Source: Candidatus Dojkabacteria bacterium (GTDB lineage: Bacteria; Patescibacteriota; Dojkabacteria; J137). From it: a DNA stretch of 6,070 nt. Where the stretch lies: positions 1 to 6,070 of the forward strand of contig JAGQLJ010000031.1 of the NCBI GenBank assembly GCA_020429495.1, given 5' to 3'. Made by a program: the position numbers and the translations under genes. Under the pieces are notes generated by a model. That model was not told the origin of the DNA and ran no database searches. It saw nothing but the letters and a program-made list of their open reading frames with translations. Positions 1-5,431 of the stretch are shown piece by piece. How positions within the stretch are numbered: position 1 is the first letter of the stretch; the number at the start of each line of letters is the position of its first letter.

Positions 1-62
1 TCCTTAAATGTTTTTCCAATAAATTCTTGAAATGATTGTTTTGTATTTATTTTATTACTCAT
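1..62 (-). CDS. 5' end of a leftward gene of unknown function (partial)
   Basis: Reading leftward, an ATG at 62-60 opens a frame that stays open to the window edge, giving about 20 residues beginning MSNKINTKQSFQEFIG. No family can be recognised from so short a piece. There is no Shine-Dalgarno sequence before the ATG. A TATAAT box lies only 5 bp upstream of it, so the transcript would start at or next to the ATG and be leaderless. The gene is divergent from the 156-1373 gene and shares its control region. It is a candidate for an element regulator or excision factor on position alone. The short length means the frame could also be chance. Confidence 0.4.
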   Translation of the reverse strand, partial: MSNKINTKQSFQEFIGKTFK

Positions 63-67
63 ACATC

Positions 68-73
68 ATTATA
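68..73 (-). promoter_or_regulatory. -10 box of leftward promoter
   Basis: The minus strand reads TATAAT here, a perfect consensus -10 hexamer. No convincing -35 is visible at the right distance. The expected transcription start falls at about 60-62, on the ATG of the leftward gene, which would make that mRNA leaderless. Confidence 0.4.
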
Positions 74-81
74 CTATGCGG

Positions 82-87
82 TATAAT
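82..87 (+). promoter_or_regulatory. -10 box of rightward promoter
   Basis: TATAAT on the plus strand matches the -10 consensus. The -35 position (about 59-64) has no recognisable hexamer and there is no TG extension, so the promoter may be weak or activator-dependent. Transcription would begin near 94 and give a leader of about 60 nt that contains the interleaved inverted repeats before the ATG at 156. Confidence 0.45.
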
Positions 88-101
88 TAAGAGATTTTAA
101 T

Positions 102-155
102 TAACAAGCACAGCTCCCCATCTATTTACGTGCTTGTTAGTAGATGGGGATTTTT
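102..155 (+). promoter_or_regulatory. Structured leader: interleaved inverted repeats with terminator-like T run (attenuator candidate)
   Basis: Two 10-bp perfect inverted repeats are interleaved in the order A-B-A'-B'. A is TAACAAGCAC (102-111) with GTGCTTGTTA (130-139). B is TCCCCATCTA (115-124) with TAGATGGGGA (141-150). B' is followed by TTTTT (151-155), so hairpin B looks like an intrinsic terminator. B' also holds the GGGGA that would serve as ribosome binding site for the ATG at 156. A and B cannot both form as simple hairpins. They would be either alternative folds (antiterminator against terminator) or a pseudoknot. The layout suggests control of the 156-1373 gene by attenuation or by hiding the ribosome site. 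The repeats are certain and the mechanism is inferred. No known riboswitch class is recognised. Confidence 0.6.
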
Positions 156-1373
156 ATGACACCGTCTAAGCATTTCCTTTTCAAAAATAAGGAATTTCTT
201 GAGCTTTTCTTAAGAATGGCTGATTATCCTTTGGAAGGATCTATAATTTTACAATTGGATAGCGATGATGAGTATGAATTTGCAGCTGAATTGCTTAGAA
301 GAAATCTTATAAGCGTACAAGATATGCCTCAAAGTTTTATCTTCAAAGAAGCATTTGAAAGACATTTAAAAGAAGGATATTTCAAAATTGTTGATAGAGG
401 ACTCTATCATATGCAAGAAAACAAAGATGGTATAACGCAAAAAGTACCTTTGCCCAGACTTGTATGCTTTGAAAAAACAGAATTAGATTTAACTAATTTC
501 ATTAAAAGTGAATACGATTCATTAAAAGACCCATATTTCAGACATGATACCCTGAGAGAAATAGTTATTTTGGTTATTAAGAATAAGATTAAACAAAAAT
601 CTGAATTTAAATTATCTGAATTCGATTTGCCTCTAGCAGTTATTAATCTGAAACGGTGTGATAGTAATCATATTATATATTCAGATAATCTTATTAAAGT
701 TACTAATTATACTTCAAACAAAAATGTTGATCTTCATTTAGCAGGATTTAATTCAATAATAGATAATTTAGAAAATTTGGGGTATATCCGTATAGTTCAA
801 TATGAATTTAATCCGTTAGGATCTCCTCTAGTTAAATTTACTAATGATTATAAAAACGAAATTGAGGCGAAAATAGCTTTTCCTTCTTACAATAATTATT
901 CAATATCAGTTACAAAAGAAGGCTTAACTTTTTTTGAAAATTATCAAACAAATATTGAATTAAACTCTATAGAATTCATTAATCCCAAAAATAAAATATA
1001 TCCTTCTCCTAATCAAATAATCCTTAATATACCGGATAATTTAGTTGAAGTTAAATTACAAGAAGATAATGTTATTCAAACAAAACTAAATTTACTAGTT
1101 AATTCTGATAAAACTCTGCACTATAGTCTTTTAAATACTGTACGATTAGATTTTAGAGGTGAAGACAGGTTAAATAAGAATATATTATGTAACAAATTAT
1201 CCTCCAAAAACAAACTTATGGATAGAGTAAAACTTCGTACCACCTTATCACATATCAGAAATTCGATAATTCAATGTACAGGACTTTCACCAAAAGAATT
1301 TTCTCAGTATTTCTTTGATTCTGATGATAAAAATTTTATTAAGATTAATTGCGAAATTATTAAGCCTACTTAA
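156..1373 (+). CDS. Hypothetical protein of about 405 residues, possible C-terminal winged-helix DNA-binding domain
   Basis: I do not recognise the family. The product is soluble, with no signal peptide or membrane segment, and is rich in Asn, Ile, Leu and Lys. The first 45 residues are helical and end in a stretch (AAELLRRNLIS) compatible with a helix-turn-helix. The middle is beta-rich. The last 80 or so residues resemble an OmpR-type winged helix: a strand with NTVRLDF, then a helix, then RTTLSHIRNSI as a candidate recognition helix, then a closing strand. This is judged by eye only. Start choice: ATG 156 has GGGGA 5 bp upstream, while the in-frame ATG at 144 lies inside the leader stem and has no ribosome site. 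The gene is first in its transcription unit and has a repeat-rich gap and a terminator behind it. Plausible roles are element regulator, replication initiator or accessory (defence-type) protein. None is demonstrated. Confidence 0.75.
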   Translation: MTPSKHFLFKNKEFLELFLRMADYPLEGSIILQLDSDDEYEFAAELLRRNLISVQDMPQSFIFKEAFERHLKEGYFKIVDRGLYHMQENKDGITQKVPLPRLVCFEKTELDLTNFIKSEYDSLKDPYFRHDTLREIVILVIKNKIKQKSEFKLSEFDLPLAVINLKRCDSNHIIYSDNLIKVTNYTSNKNVDLHLAGFNSIIDNLENLGYIRIVQYEFNPLGSPLVKFTNDYKNEIEAKIAFPSYNNYSISVTKEGLTFFENYQTNIELNSIEFINPKNKIYPSPNQIILNIPDNLVEVKLQEDNVIQTKLNLLVNSDKTLHYSLLNTVRLDFRGEDRLNKNILCNKLSSKNKLMDRVKLRTTLSHIRNSIIQCTGLSPKEFSQYFFDSDDKNFIKINCEIIKPT

Positions 1374-1400
1374 AAAATATTTAGTTAGACTCAATTATCT

Positions 1401-1455
1401 TCTTAGATCTTAGAATTACTAATTACTTCTACGCTTGTTCTACGCTTTATTCTAC
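1401..1455 (+). repeat. Cluster of short tandem direct repeats (iteron-like)
   Basis: Three different short units are repeated back to back. TCTTAGA occurs at 1401-1407 and 1408-1414. AATTACT occurs at 1414-1420 and 1421-1427. TTCTACGCTT occurs at 1427-1436 and 1438-1447, with a truncated TTCTAC at 1450-1455. The last set has an 11-12 bp period, close to one helical turn. The cluster is AT-rich and sits between the 405-residue gene and the primase-helicase operon. That is a typical place for a replication origin or initiator binding site. The repeats are seen. The origin role is inferred. Confidence 0.5.
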
Positions 1456-1461
1456 TGTTTT

Positions 1462-1505
1462 AATAGCCTATCTAATCTCGAGTTGGATAAGCTATTTTAC
1501 TTTTT
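1462..1505 (+). terminator. Probable intrinsic terminator after the 405-residue gene
   Basis: AATAGC (1462-1467) pairs with GCTATT (1491-1496). After one C/A mismatch, TATCTAA (1469-1475) pairs with TTGGATA (1483-1489), with one G-T pair. The loop is TCTCGAG (1476-1482). The stem is followed by a T-rich run, TTTACTTTTT (1496-1505). The stem is GC-poor, so it may be leaky. The T run is on the plus side only, so it would stop rightward transcription and separate the first gene from the primase operon. Confidence 0.6.
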
Positions 1506-1526
1506 AAGACTTTGTATATGATTATT

Positions 1527-1563
1527 CTAATAATCATCCCTCCTTAGTGAGGGGTGATATTAG
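1527..1563 (+). promoter_or_regulatory. Strong hairpin hiding a Shine-Dalgarno-like sequence before the primase genes
   Basis: ATCATCCCTC (1533-1542) pairs fully with GAGGGGTGAT (1549-1558), with one G-T pair and a 6-nt loop. The stem then extends through a single bulged A (1532) with CTAAT (1527-1531) and ATTAG (1559-1563). This gives 15 pairs in 37 nt. There is no T run after it, so it is not an ordinary terminator. The right arm resembles a strong Shine-Dalgarno sequence (GGGGTGAT) but lies 24 nt before the ATG at 1583. It could regulate translation or RNA stability, or act as DNA in replication. No clear -10/-35 pair for the operon is visible between 1497 and 1530. Confidence 0.6.
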
Positions 1564-1582
1564 ATATTTCATTTTATCACAT

Positions 1583-1861
1583 ATGAAAGCGATAGAACTT
1601 AAGGAAAAGGTATCTTTAAAAGACTACCTATATACACATAACTTTTCAGTCAAAGAATATAAGAAACCCTTCTTGTGTAAGTTTCACGAGGATCATAATC
1701 CATCAGCAGCAATTTACAATACAAACAAAGGTGATTTTTATATCTGTTTTGCCTGTGGTGTTAAAGGCGATATTTTCGACATAGTAGGATTAGTAGAAAA
1801 TCTGCCTAGATTTAAAGATCAGTATAAGTTTTTAAAAGAGATGTATGAAAACAGGACTTGA
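1583..1861 (+). CDS. Free-standing CHC2-type primase zinc-finger protein
   Basis: This 92-residue protein is essentially only the zinc-binding domain of a DnaG/T7-gp4-type primase. The ligands are C32 and H35 (CKFH), then C55 and C58 (CFAC). Between them lies the usual DHNPSAAIY strand, and after them GVKGDIFDIV. In this family the domain recognises the DNA template where primers start. Here it stops just before the catalytic core, which is encoded by the next gene in a different frame. The two genes overlap by 17 bp, implying coupled translation and partner proteins. Start choice: ATG 1583 matches the usual domain beginning. An in-frame GTG at 1547 would add 12 residues but lies in the hairpin loop with no ribosome site. 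The Shine-Dalgarno-like GAGGGGTGAT upstream is unusually far from 1583. Confidence 0.85.
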   Translation: MKAIELKEKVSLKDYLYTHNFSVKEYKKPFLCKFHEDHNPSAAIYNTNKGDFYICFACGVKGDIFDIVGLVENLPRFKDQYKFLKEMYENRT

Positions 1862-3470
1862 GTACTTAATTGAAGAAAGAGGATTAACAGAAGAGACAAT
1901 TAATCATTTTAGATTGAACAGTGATGAAAAAGGAAATATTAACATTCCAATAATAATTAATGACATTGAAATAGGAATTAAGAAAAGAATGTTGAGTGGT
2001 GATAGAAAGTACTTAAACCCAAAAGGATTGGAGTCTCAGCTTTTTAACTTAGATACACTTGAAACTTTATCTAAAGATAAAAAGAATCTACTAATTGTGG
2101 CCGAAGGTGAGATTGATGTCATGAGTTTAGAGCAATATGGTTATAAAGCAGTATGCTCAACTACAGGTGTTGCTACAAATCATGACTCACTCATTGAGCT
2201 TGCAGAGCATGTAGATGCATTACTATTTGCCTTTGATAATGATAAAGCTGGACTAGCAAACTCATTGAAAGTAGCTCAAAAGTGTAAGGGTACAGAAAAT
2301 AATATTAGATTTATGATGTTAGATGATTTTAAAGATTGGAACGAATTAGTAGTAGCAAATACGCACCTTGAATTTGATGATATGCGTAAGTTAATTCACG
2401 AGAAGATAAAAAGCTTATCTTTAAAACCACTAGAATTTATAAGAAAGTATGGTGATAGTTCATTATATAAGTTGTTAGATATTAATAACCTACAAACAAT
2501 AGTAGATTCTGATTCTAATAATTTAGAATACCTTATTGAAGGGCTAATACATAAGAAAACTATTAACTTGATTTCAGGTCAATCAGGTGTTGGTAAAAGT
2601 ATACTAACTCAAATACTTGCAGGTACTCTTTCAGAAGGGTTACCTGTATTTGATGAGTTCTATGTAGATAGAAGTTATAAAGTTGGATTTTTGGATAGAG
2701 AAAATGGACTATCTATATTAAAAGATAGGTTTCTAAGGATTGAGTGTAATAAAGAAAATATTGAATATATAGATTTGAAAGCATCATTCAATAGTACTGT
2801 CATTTCAGAGCTTAAGGAAGCTATTAGAGACTTTGAGATAGATGTTTTAGTCATTGATACATTAGTAAGATTTCAAGAGGGTAATGAAAACGATTCAAAG
2901 GATATTAATGAATTCTTTAAACTACTGAGAGAGCTACTGAATGAGCTTGAATGCATTGTTGTAATTCATCATTTAAAGAAGCTTAGTAAAGATCAAAAAT
3001 CTAATAATGACTCAGCTCGTGGAAGCTCTGACATTATTGCTAGTGTGGACACACATTTCATTCTAGAAAAGAGAGATGATAATCTTCTTACTTTTAAGAA
3101 TGTAAAAAACAGATTAGCTGAAGAAGTTAAACCAATGACGTTAGAGCTCCAAATTGATGAGTTAATTAGTCTGAAGTTTATTGGTGATGTTTTACCAGAA
3201 TCTATTCATAAAGTGTCGAAAACAAAGAAACTAATTGTTGATTACTTAGATGTTCAAAAAGAATCAGATTTCAATAGTATTGCTCAGTACGTTAAAGATG
3301 GTGGAGGTTACTCACAGAATAAAGTCAGAGATTTGCTAAAAGACTTTATTGATCAAAACGTGATTGACCTATTCAAAGTTAGCAATAAGTACATGTACAA
3401 ATTGAATGAAGATGATAATAGTTATGAAGTGGAGAGTATCTTTACTCCACAACAAAATGTATTACAGTAA
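1845..3470 (+). CDS. TOPRIM primase core fused to RepA/RecA-fold helicase-type ATPase
   Basis: This 541-residue protein is likely to make RNA primers and unwind or translocate on DNA during element replication. Residues 1-60 match the primase-core entry (LEYLIEERGLTEETINHF). The TOPRIM part is about 83-150, with the metal-binding motifs VAEGEID (E87) and FAFDNDKAG (D131, D133). The ATPase part is about 225-410. It has Walker A GQSGVGKS (245-252, K251), Walker B VLVIDT (D338), a VVIHHLKKL strand with H375/H376, and ARGSSDI (R392), as in RepA-like AAA_25 ATPases. A C-terminal winged-helix-like segment spans about 458-520. The layout recalls T7 gp4 and Twinkle with the zinc finger split off into the upstream gene. 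A weak AAAGAG lies 4 bp before ATG 1845. The ATPase type (replicative hexamer or RepA-like) is not settled by eye. Confidence 0.88.
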   Translation: MKTGLEYLIEERGLTEETINHFRLNSDEKGNINIPIIINDIEIGIKKRMLSGDRKYLNPKGLESQLFNLDTLETLSKDKKNLLIVAEGEIDVMSLEQYGYKAVCSTTGVATNHDSLIELAEHVDALLFAFDNDKAGLANSLKVAQKCKGTENNIRFMMLDDFKDWNELVVANTHLEFDDMRKLIHEKIKSLSLKPLEFIRKYGDSSLYKLLDINNLQTIVDSDSNNLEYLIEGLIHKKTINLISGQSGVGKSILTQILAGTLSEGLPVFDEFYVDRSYKVGFLDRENGLSILKDRFLRIECNKENIEYIDLKASFNSTVISELKEAIRDFEIDVLVIDTLVRFQEGNENDSKDINEFFKLLRELLNELECIVVIHHLKKLSKDQKSNNDSARGSSDIIASVDTHFILEKRDDNLLTFKNVKNRLAEEVKPMTLELQIDELISLKFIGDVLPESIHKVSKTKKLIVDYLDVQKESDFNSIAQYVKDGGGYSQNKVRDLLKDFIDQNVIDLFKVSNKYMYKLNEDDNSYEVESIFTPQQNVLQ

Positions 3471-3471
3471 T

Positions 3472-3651
3472 ATGGAAAGTTGTGGAAGTAACAAAAAAAG
3501 AAAAATTGATTTAGAATACATTAGAGAAAAGTATCCAAGATTTAATGATCTATCTGATGATGAAGTACTAGAAAAAATTTACTTTTATTACACAATAGCT
3601 GAAATAGGGTTTAGATCTTATATGAATAATCAAATAATTTTAAATGAATAA
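3472..3651 (+). CDS. Small 59-residue protein of unknown function
   Basis: The family is not recognised. The product has a basic start (NKKRK) and then an acidic helical body (FNDLSDDEVLEKIYFYYTIAE), with no membrane segment. ATG 3472 lies one base after the stop of the primase-helicase, and the stop overlaps the start of the recombinase by 8 bp. Its translation is therefore probably coupled to both neighbours, and no ribosome site is visible. The frame is open back to 3406 with other ATGs (including 3457), but those overlap the upstream gene. A small protein translated immediately before a large serine recombinase could be its helper or directionality factor, or a link to the replication genes. 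That is from position only. Confidence 0.6.
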   Translation: MESCGSNKKRKIDLEYIREKYPRFNDLSDDEVLEKIYFYYTIAEIGFRSYMNNQIILNE

Positions 3652-5194
3652 GGCAAGAGCAGTACTATACACTAGAGTTTCTTCTGAACAACAGGTTGAC
3701 AATACTTCTTTAGCTTCACAAGAAAAGTTAGGTAAAGAATTTTGTGAAAGAAATGGATATGAATTAGTTCAGATTTTTAAAGAAGAAGGTGAATCTGCGA
3801 AGTTTATTGACCGTACCGAACTTAAGAAAGCTATTGCTTTCTGCGGAGTTAAGAATAATGCAGTTGATATATTTCTTGTTTATAAGTTTGATAGATTCTC
3901 TAGATCAGTAGAAAATCATGCAGTTATTAAAGCTAATCTATCTAGATATGGTGTAAAGCTAGTATCTATGACTGAACATACAGATGATTCTCCATCAGGT
4001 AGATTGATGGAGAATATCTTAGCTTCTTTTGCACAATTTGATAATGAAGTAAGAACAGAAAGAATTGTAAACGGACTAAGATCTAGAGTTGAACAAGGGT
4101 TCTGGATATGGGATCCACCACTTGGTTATATTAGAGATTATACTTCTTCTTCGAACCCTAAACCAATCATCAAGGACAAATCTAAGGAAGTATTTATTCA
4201 ACAGGCCTGGGATATGTTTCTAACAGGACATTATCAAATGGCTGAAATTGTACGCTTCTTAAACTCAAATAATGTACGAACTAAGAATAATAAACCAATT
4301 GATAGAAGACTAATATCAAAGATATTAAGAAATCCATTCTATGCAGGAATAGTATATTCTGATAAATTTGGGATAAAAGTACCTGGCAAGCATAAGGGAT
4401 ATGTCACCGAATTAGAATTTAACAAAATTCAAAAAATAATTGAAAATAATATAAACAAAGCAAAAACTGTTTATAAAAATGATGAATACTCTTTGAATAG
4501 AACTATAAAATGTATAAATTGTGGGAATTTACTTTCTGGAGCTAAATCAAAAGGAAAGAAGAAATATTATTACTACTATCAATGTGGAAATAGTAATTGT
4601 CCTTTTAGACAAGCAGTAAATAAAGATGTGGCTGAAGAGAAGTTTATTGAACTTTTAGAGTCTATACAGATGCCACAAGATGATTTGGAATTATTTAAAG
4701 AGATAATAATAGATGTTTACGAATGTGAATATGATATTTCTATTCAACAGCAGGATGAAGCCTATAACAATATAAAAAAAGTAGAGTCTAAACTTAAAAA
4801 GATACAGCAATTGCTTGAAGATGGGGTTTATAGTAGTGAAGAGTATATTAATAGGAAGAATGAACTTGATGCAGAATTAATTACCCTCAAGATTACTTCT
4901 TCTGAATTAGGGATTAACAAAGATGAACTGGAAACTTGTATAAATTACATTTGTAAATTTATCAAACACTTACCAATATTTTGGAAAGGCTTATCTAATA
5001 ATGAAAAAAGAAAGTTAAATAGTCTTCTATTCCCTGATGGGTTAGAATTTGAAAAAAATGCTTATCGAACACCTAAAATTCACGAGGCTCTTGTAATATT
5101 TAATACAGTAAATACTATTAATAAAGAGGGAACTTTTGAAGTTATAGAAACATCTCTTGGTGATCCGGGCGAGACTCGAACCCGCAACCAATAG
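3644..5194 (+). CDS. Large serine recombinase (site-specific integrase)
   Basis: This 516-residue protein cuts and rejoins attachment sites to insert or excise the element, using a serine nucleophile. The resolvase domain is about 4-150: YTRVSS with S13 as nucleophile and R11, KFDRFSR (D83, R84, R87), and the SFAQFDNEVRTER helix. The Recombinase domain is about 155-265, beginning DPPLGY. The zinc ribbon uses C290, C293, C314 and C319, with a lysine/tyrosine-rich insert. A coiled coil covers about 370-420, and a C-terminal cap follows. The length is normal for the family. The start overlaps the upstream stop by 8 bp without a Shine-Dalgarno. The last 11 or so residues (DPGETRTRNQ) are read antisense through the tRNA gene, and the TAG stop lies in its anticodon stem. 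The native C-terminus in the free element may therefore differ. Confidence 0.93.
   Translation: MNKARAVLYTRVSSEQQVDNTSLASQEKLGKEFCERNGYELVQIFKEEGESAKFIDRTELKKAIAFCGVKNNAVDIFLVYKFDRFSRSVENHAVIKANLSRYGVKLVSMTEHTDDSPSGRLMENILASFAQFDNEVRTERIVNGLRSRVEQGFWIWDPPLGYIRDYTSSSNPKPIIKDKSKEVFIQQAWDMFLTGHYQMAEIVRFLNSNNVRTKNNKPIDRRLISKILRNPFYAGIVYSDKFGIKVPGKHKGYVTELEFNKIQKIIENNINKAKTVYKNDEYSLNRTIKCINCGNLLSGAKSKGKKKYYYYYQCGNSNCPFRQAVNKDVAEEKFIELLESIQMPQDDLELFKEIIIDVYECEYDISIQQQDEAYNNIKKVESKLKKIQQLLEDGVYSSEEYINRKNELDAELITLKITSSELGINKDELETCINYICKFIKHLPIFWKGLSNNEKRKLNSLLFPDGLEFEKNAYRTPKIHEALVIFNTVNTINKEGTFEVIETSLGDPGETRTRNQ
5158..5190. other. Probable right attachment junction (attR) in the tRNA 3' half
   Basis: The element-side DNA supplies CCA, the discriminator and 3' acceptor bases that do not match the 5' acceptor bases from the right flank. 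Restoring a paired stem would need CCGTCCT where CCGGATC is found. The original target and the present junction would therefore share sequence only from about 5166 rightward (CGGGCGAGACTCGAAC). The crossover must lie in this shared stretch or close to it. The exact crossover dinucleotide cannot be placed without the left junction, which is outside the window. Confidence 0.5.
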
Positions 5195-5232
5195 CTTAAA
5201 AGGCTACTGCTCTACCATTGAGCTACCGTCCT
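5158..5232 (-). tRNA. tRNA-Lys (UUU), chimeric acceptor stem, possibly non-functional
   Basis: Reading leftward: 5' acceptor AGGACGG (5232-5226), TA, D arm GCTC-AATGGTA-GAGC, anticodon arm GTAGC-CTTTTAA-GCTAT with anticodon TTT (5200-5198), variable TGGTT, T arm GCGGG-TTCGAGT-CTCGC, 3' acceptor CCGGATC (5168-5162), A73 and an encoded CCA (5160-5158). D, anticodon and T stems all pair. In the acceptor, only pairs 5, 6 and 7 are Watson-Crick. Position 2 is a wobble and 1, 3 and 4 mismatch. Either element insertion replaced the 3' end with a non-identical one and damaged the gene, or the junction is an assembly join. The gene starts 8 bp after the stop of the 5241-5426 gene and probably depends on upstream transcription. 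Confidence 0.8.
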
Positions 5233-5240
5233 GAAAACTA

Positions 5241-5426
5241 TCAGCCACCATCTTGCTTGATTTCTTCGTTACGAATAGCAACTACCACCGAATCAAGAAT
5301 ACTTTTCATCCTCGCAATATCAGATAAGACGATAGTCCTATCATGAGGATGAATACTCGACGACCTCGTCGATGCGTCTTTTGCCAAACAAGCAACAAGA
5401 TTCAAGTTGTCAGAAATTGAATTCAT
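5241..5426 (-). CDS. Hypothetical small protein (61 residues)
   Basis: The family is not recognised. The product is short and mainly helical, with a cysteine at 13 and a central stretch HPHDRTIVLSDIARMKSILDS that looks like one amphipathic helix. There is no membrane segment or signal. The ATG at 5426-5424 has GGAG about 10 bp upstream and follows the stop of the preceding gene by 5 bp, so the two are in one operon. The stop is 8 bp before the tRNA. Its GC content matches the right flank, not the element. Confidence 0.6.
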   Translation of the reverse strand: MNSISDNLNLVACLAKDASTRSSSIHPHDRTIVLSDIARMKSILDSVVVAIRNEEIKQDGG

Positions 5427-5431
5427 TGGTT

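Larger units (their letters stand above)
68..87. repeat. Palindromic divergent promoter / possible operator
   Basis: ATTATAC (68-74) and GTATAAT (81-87) form a 7-bp inverted repeat with a 6-bp centre. Each arm contains a TATAAT -10 hexamer for one of the two divergent genes. A dimeric repressor bound here would cover both -10 boxes. The symmetry and the overlap are seen in the sequence. The operator role is inferred. Confidence 0.45.
1..5190. mobile_element. AT-rich integrated element, right-hand part (left end outside window)
   Basis: Seen: about 5.2 kb of roughly 29% GC DNA, containing replication genes (CHC2 zinc finger, TOPRIM-helicase) and a large serine recombinase whose 3' end runs into a tRNA gene. 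GC rises abruptly to about 46% beyond the tRNA. Known: a recombinase next to an attachment site, with a primase or helicase nearby, is typical of integrative elements, prophages and phage satellites. Inferred: the right end lies in the tRNA 3' half, somewhere between 5158 and about 5190. No second copy of the tRNA end is visible near position 1, and the leftmost gene is cut by the window, so the element extends leftward. No capsid, terminase, relaxase or conjugation gene is visible, so phage, satellite and mobilizable element cannot be told apart. Confidence 0.75.

Noticed and set aside
102..150. Complete H-type pseudoknot with both 10-bp stems
   Set aside because: Only one base separates the A' and B' arms, too short to span a 10-bp stem. 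A partial pseudoknot or alternative hairpins remain possible and are reported instead.
1..160. Left attachment site near the window start
   Set aside because: No sequence matching the tRNA 3' half (GCGAGACTCGAA or AGGACGGG) is present there, and a gene runs off the edge, so the left end is further out.
1462..1496. tRNA-like sequence in the gap (stem with TCTCGAG loop)
   Set aside because: It forms a single long stem with no D or T arms and ends in a T run, so a terminator fits better.
1841..1861. Programmed ribosomal frameshift joining zinc finger and primase core
   Set aside because: The required shift is +1, no slippery heptamer or stimulatory structure is visible, and the second gene has its own ATG with a weak ribosome site. 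Two overlapping genes explain it more simply.
3406..3471. Longer start for the 59-residue gene at 3406
   Set aside because: The added residues lie entirely within the end of the primase-helicase gene, and no ribosome site precedes 3406.
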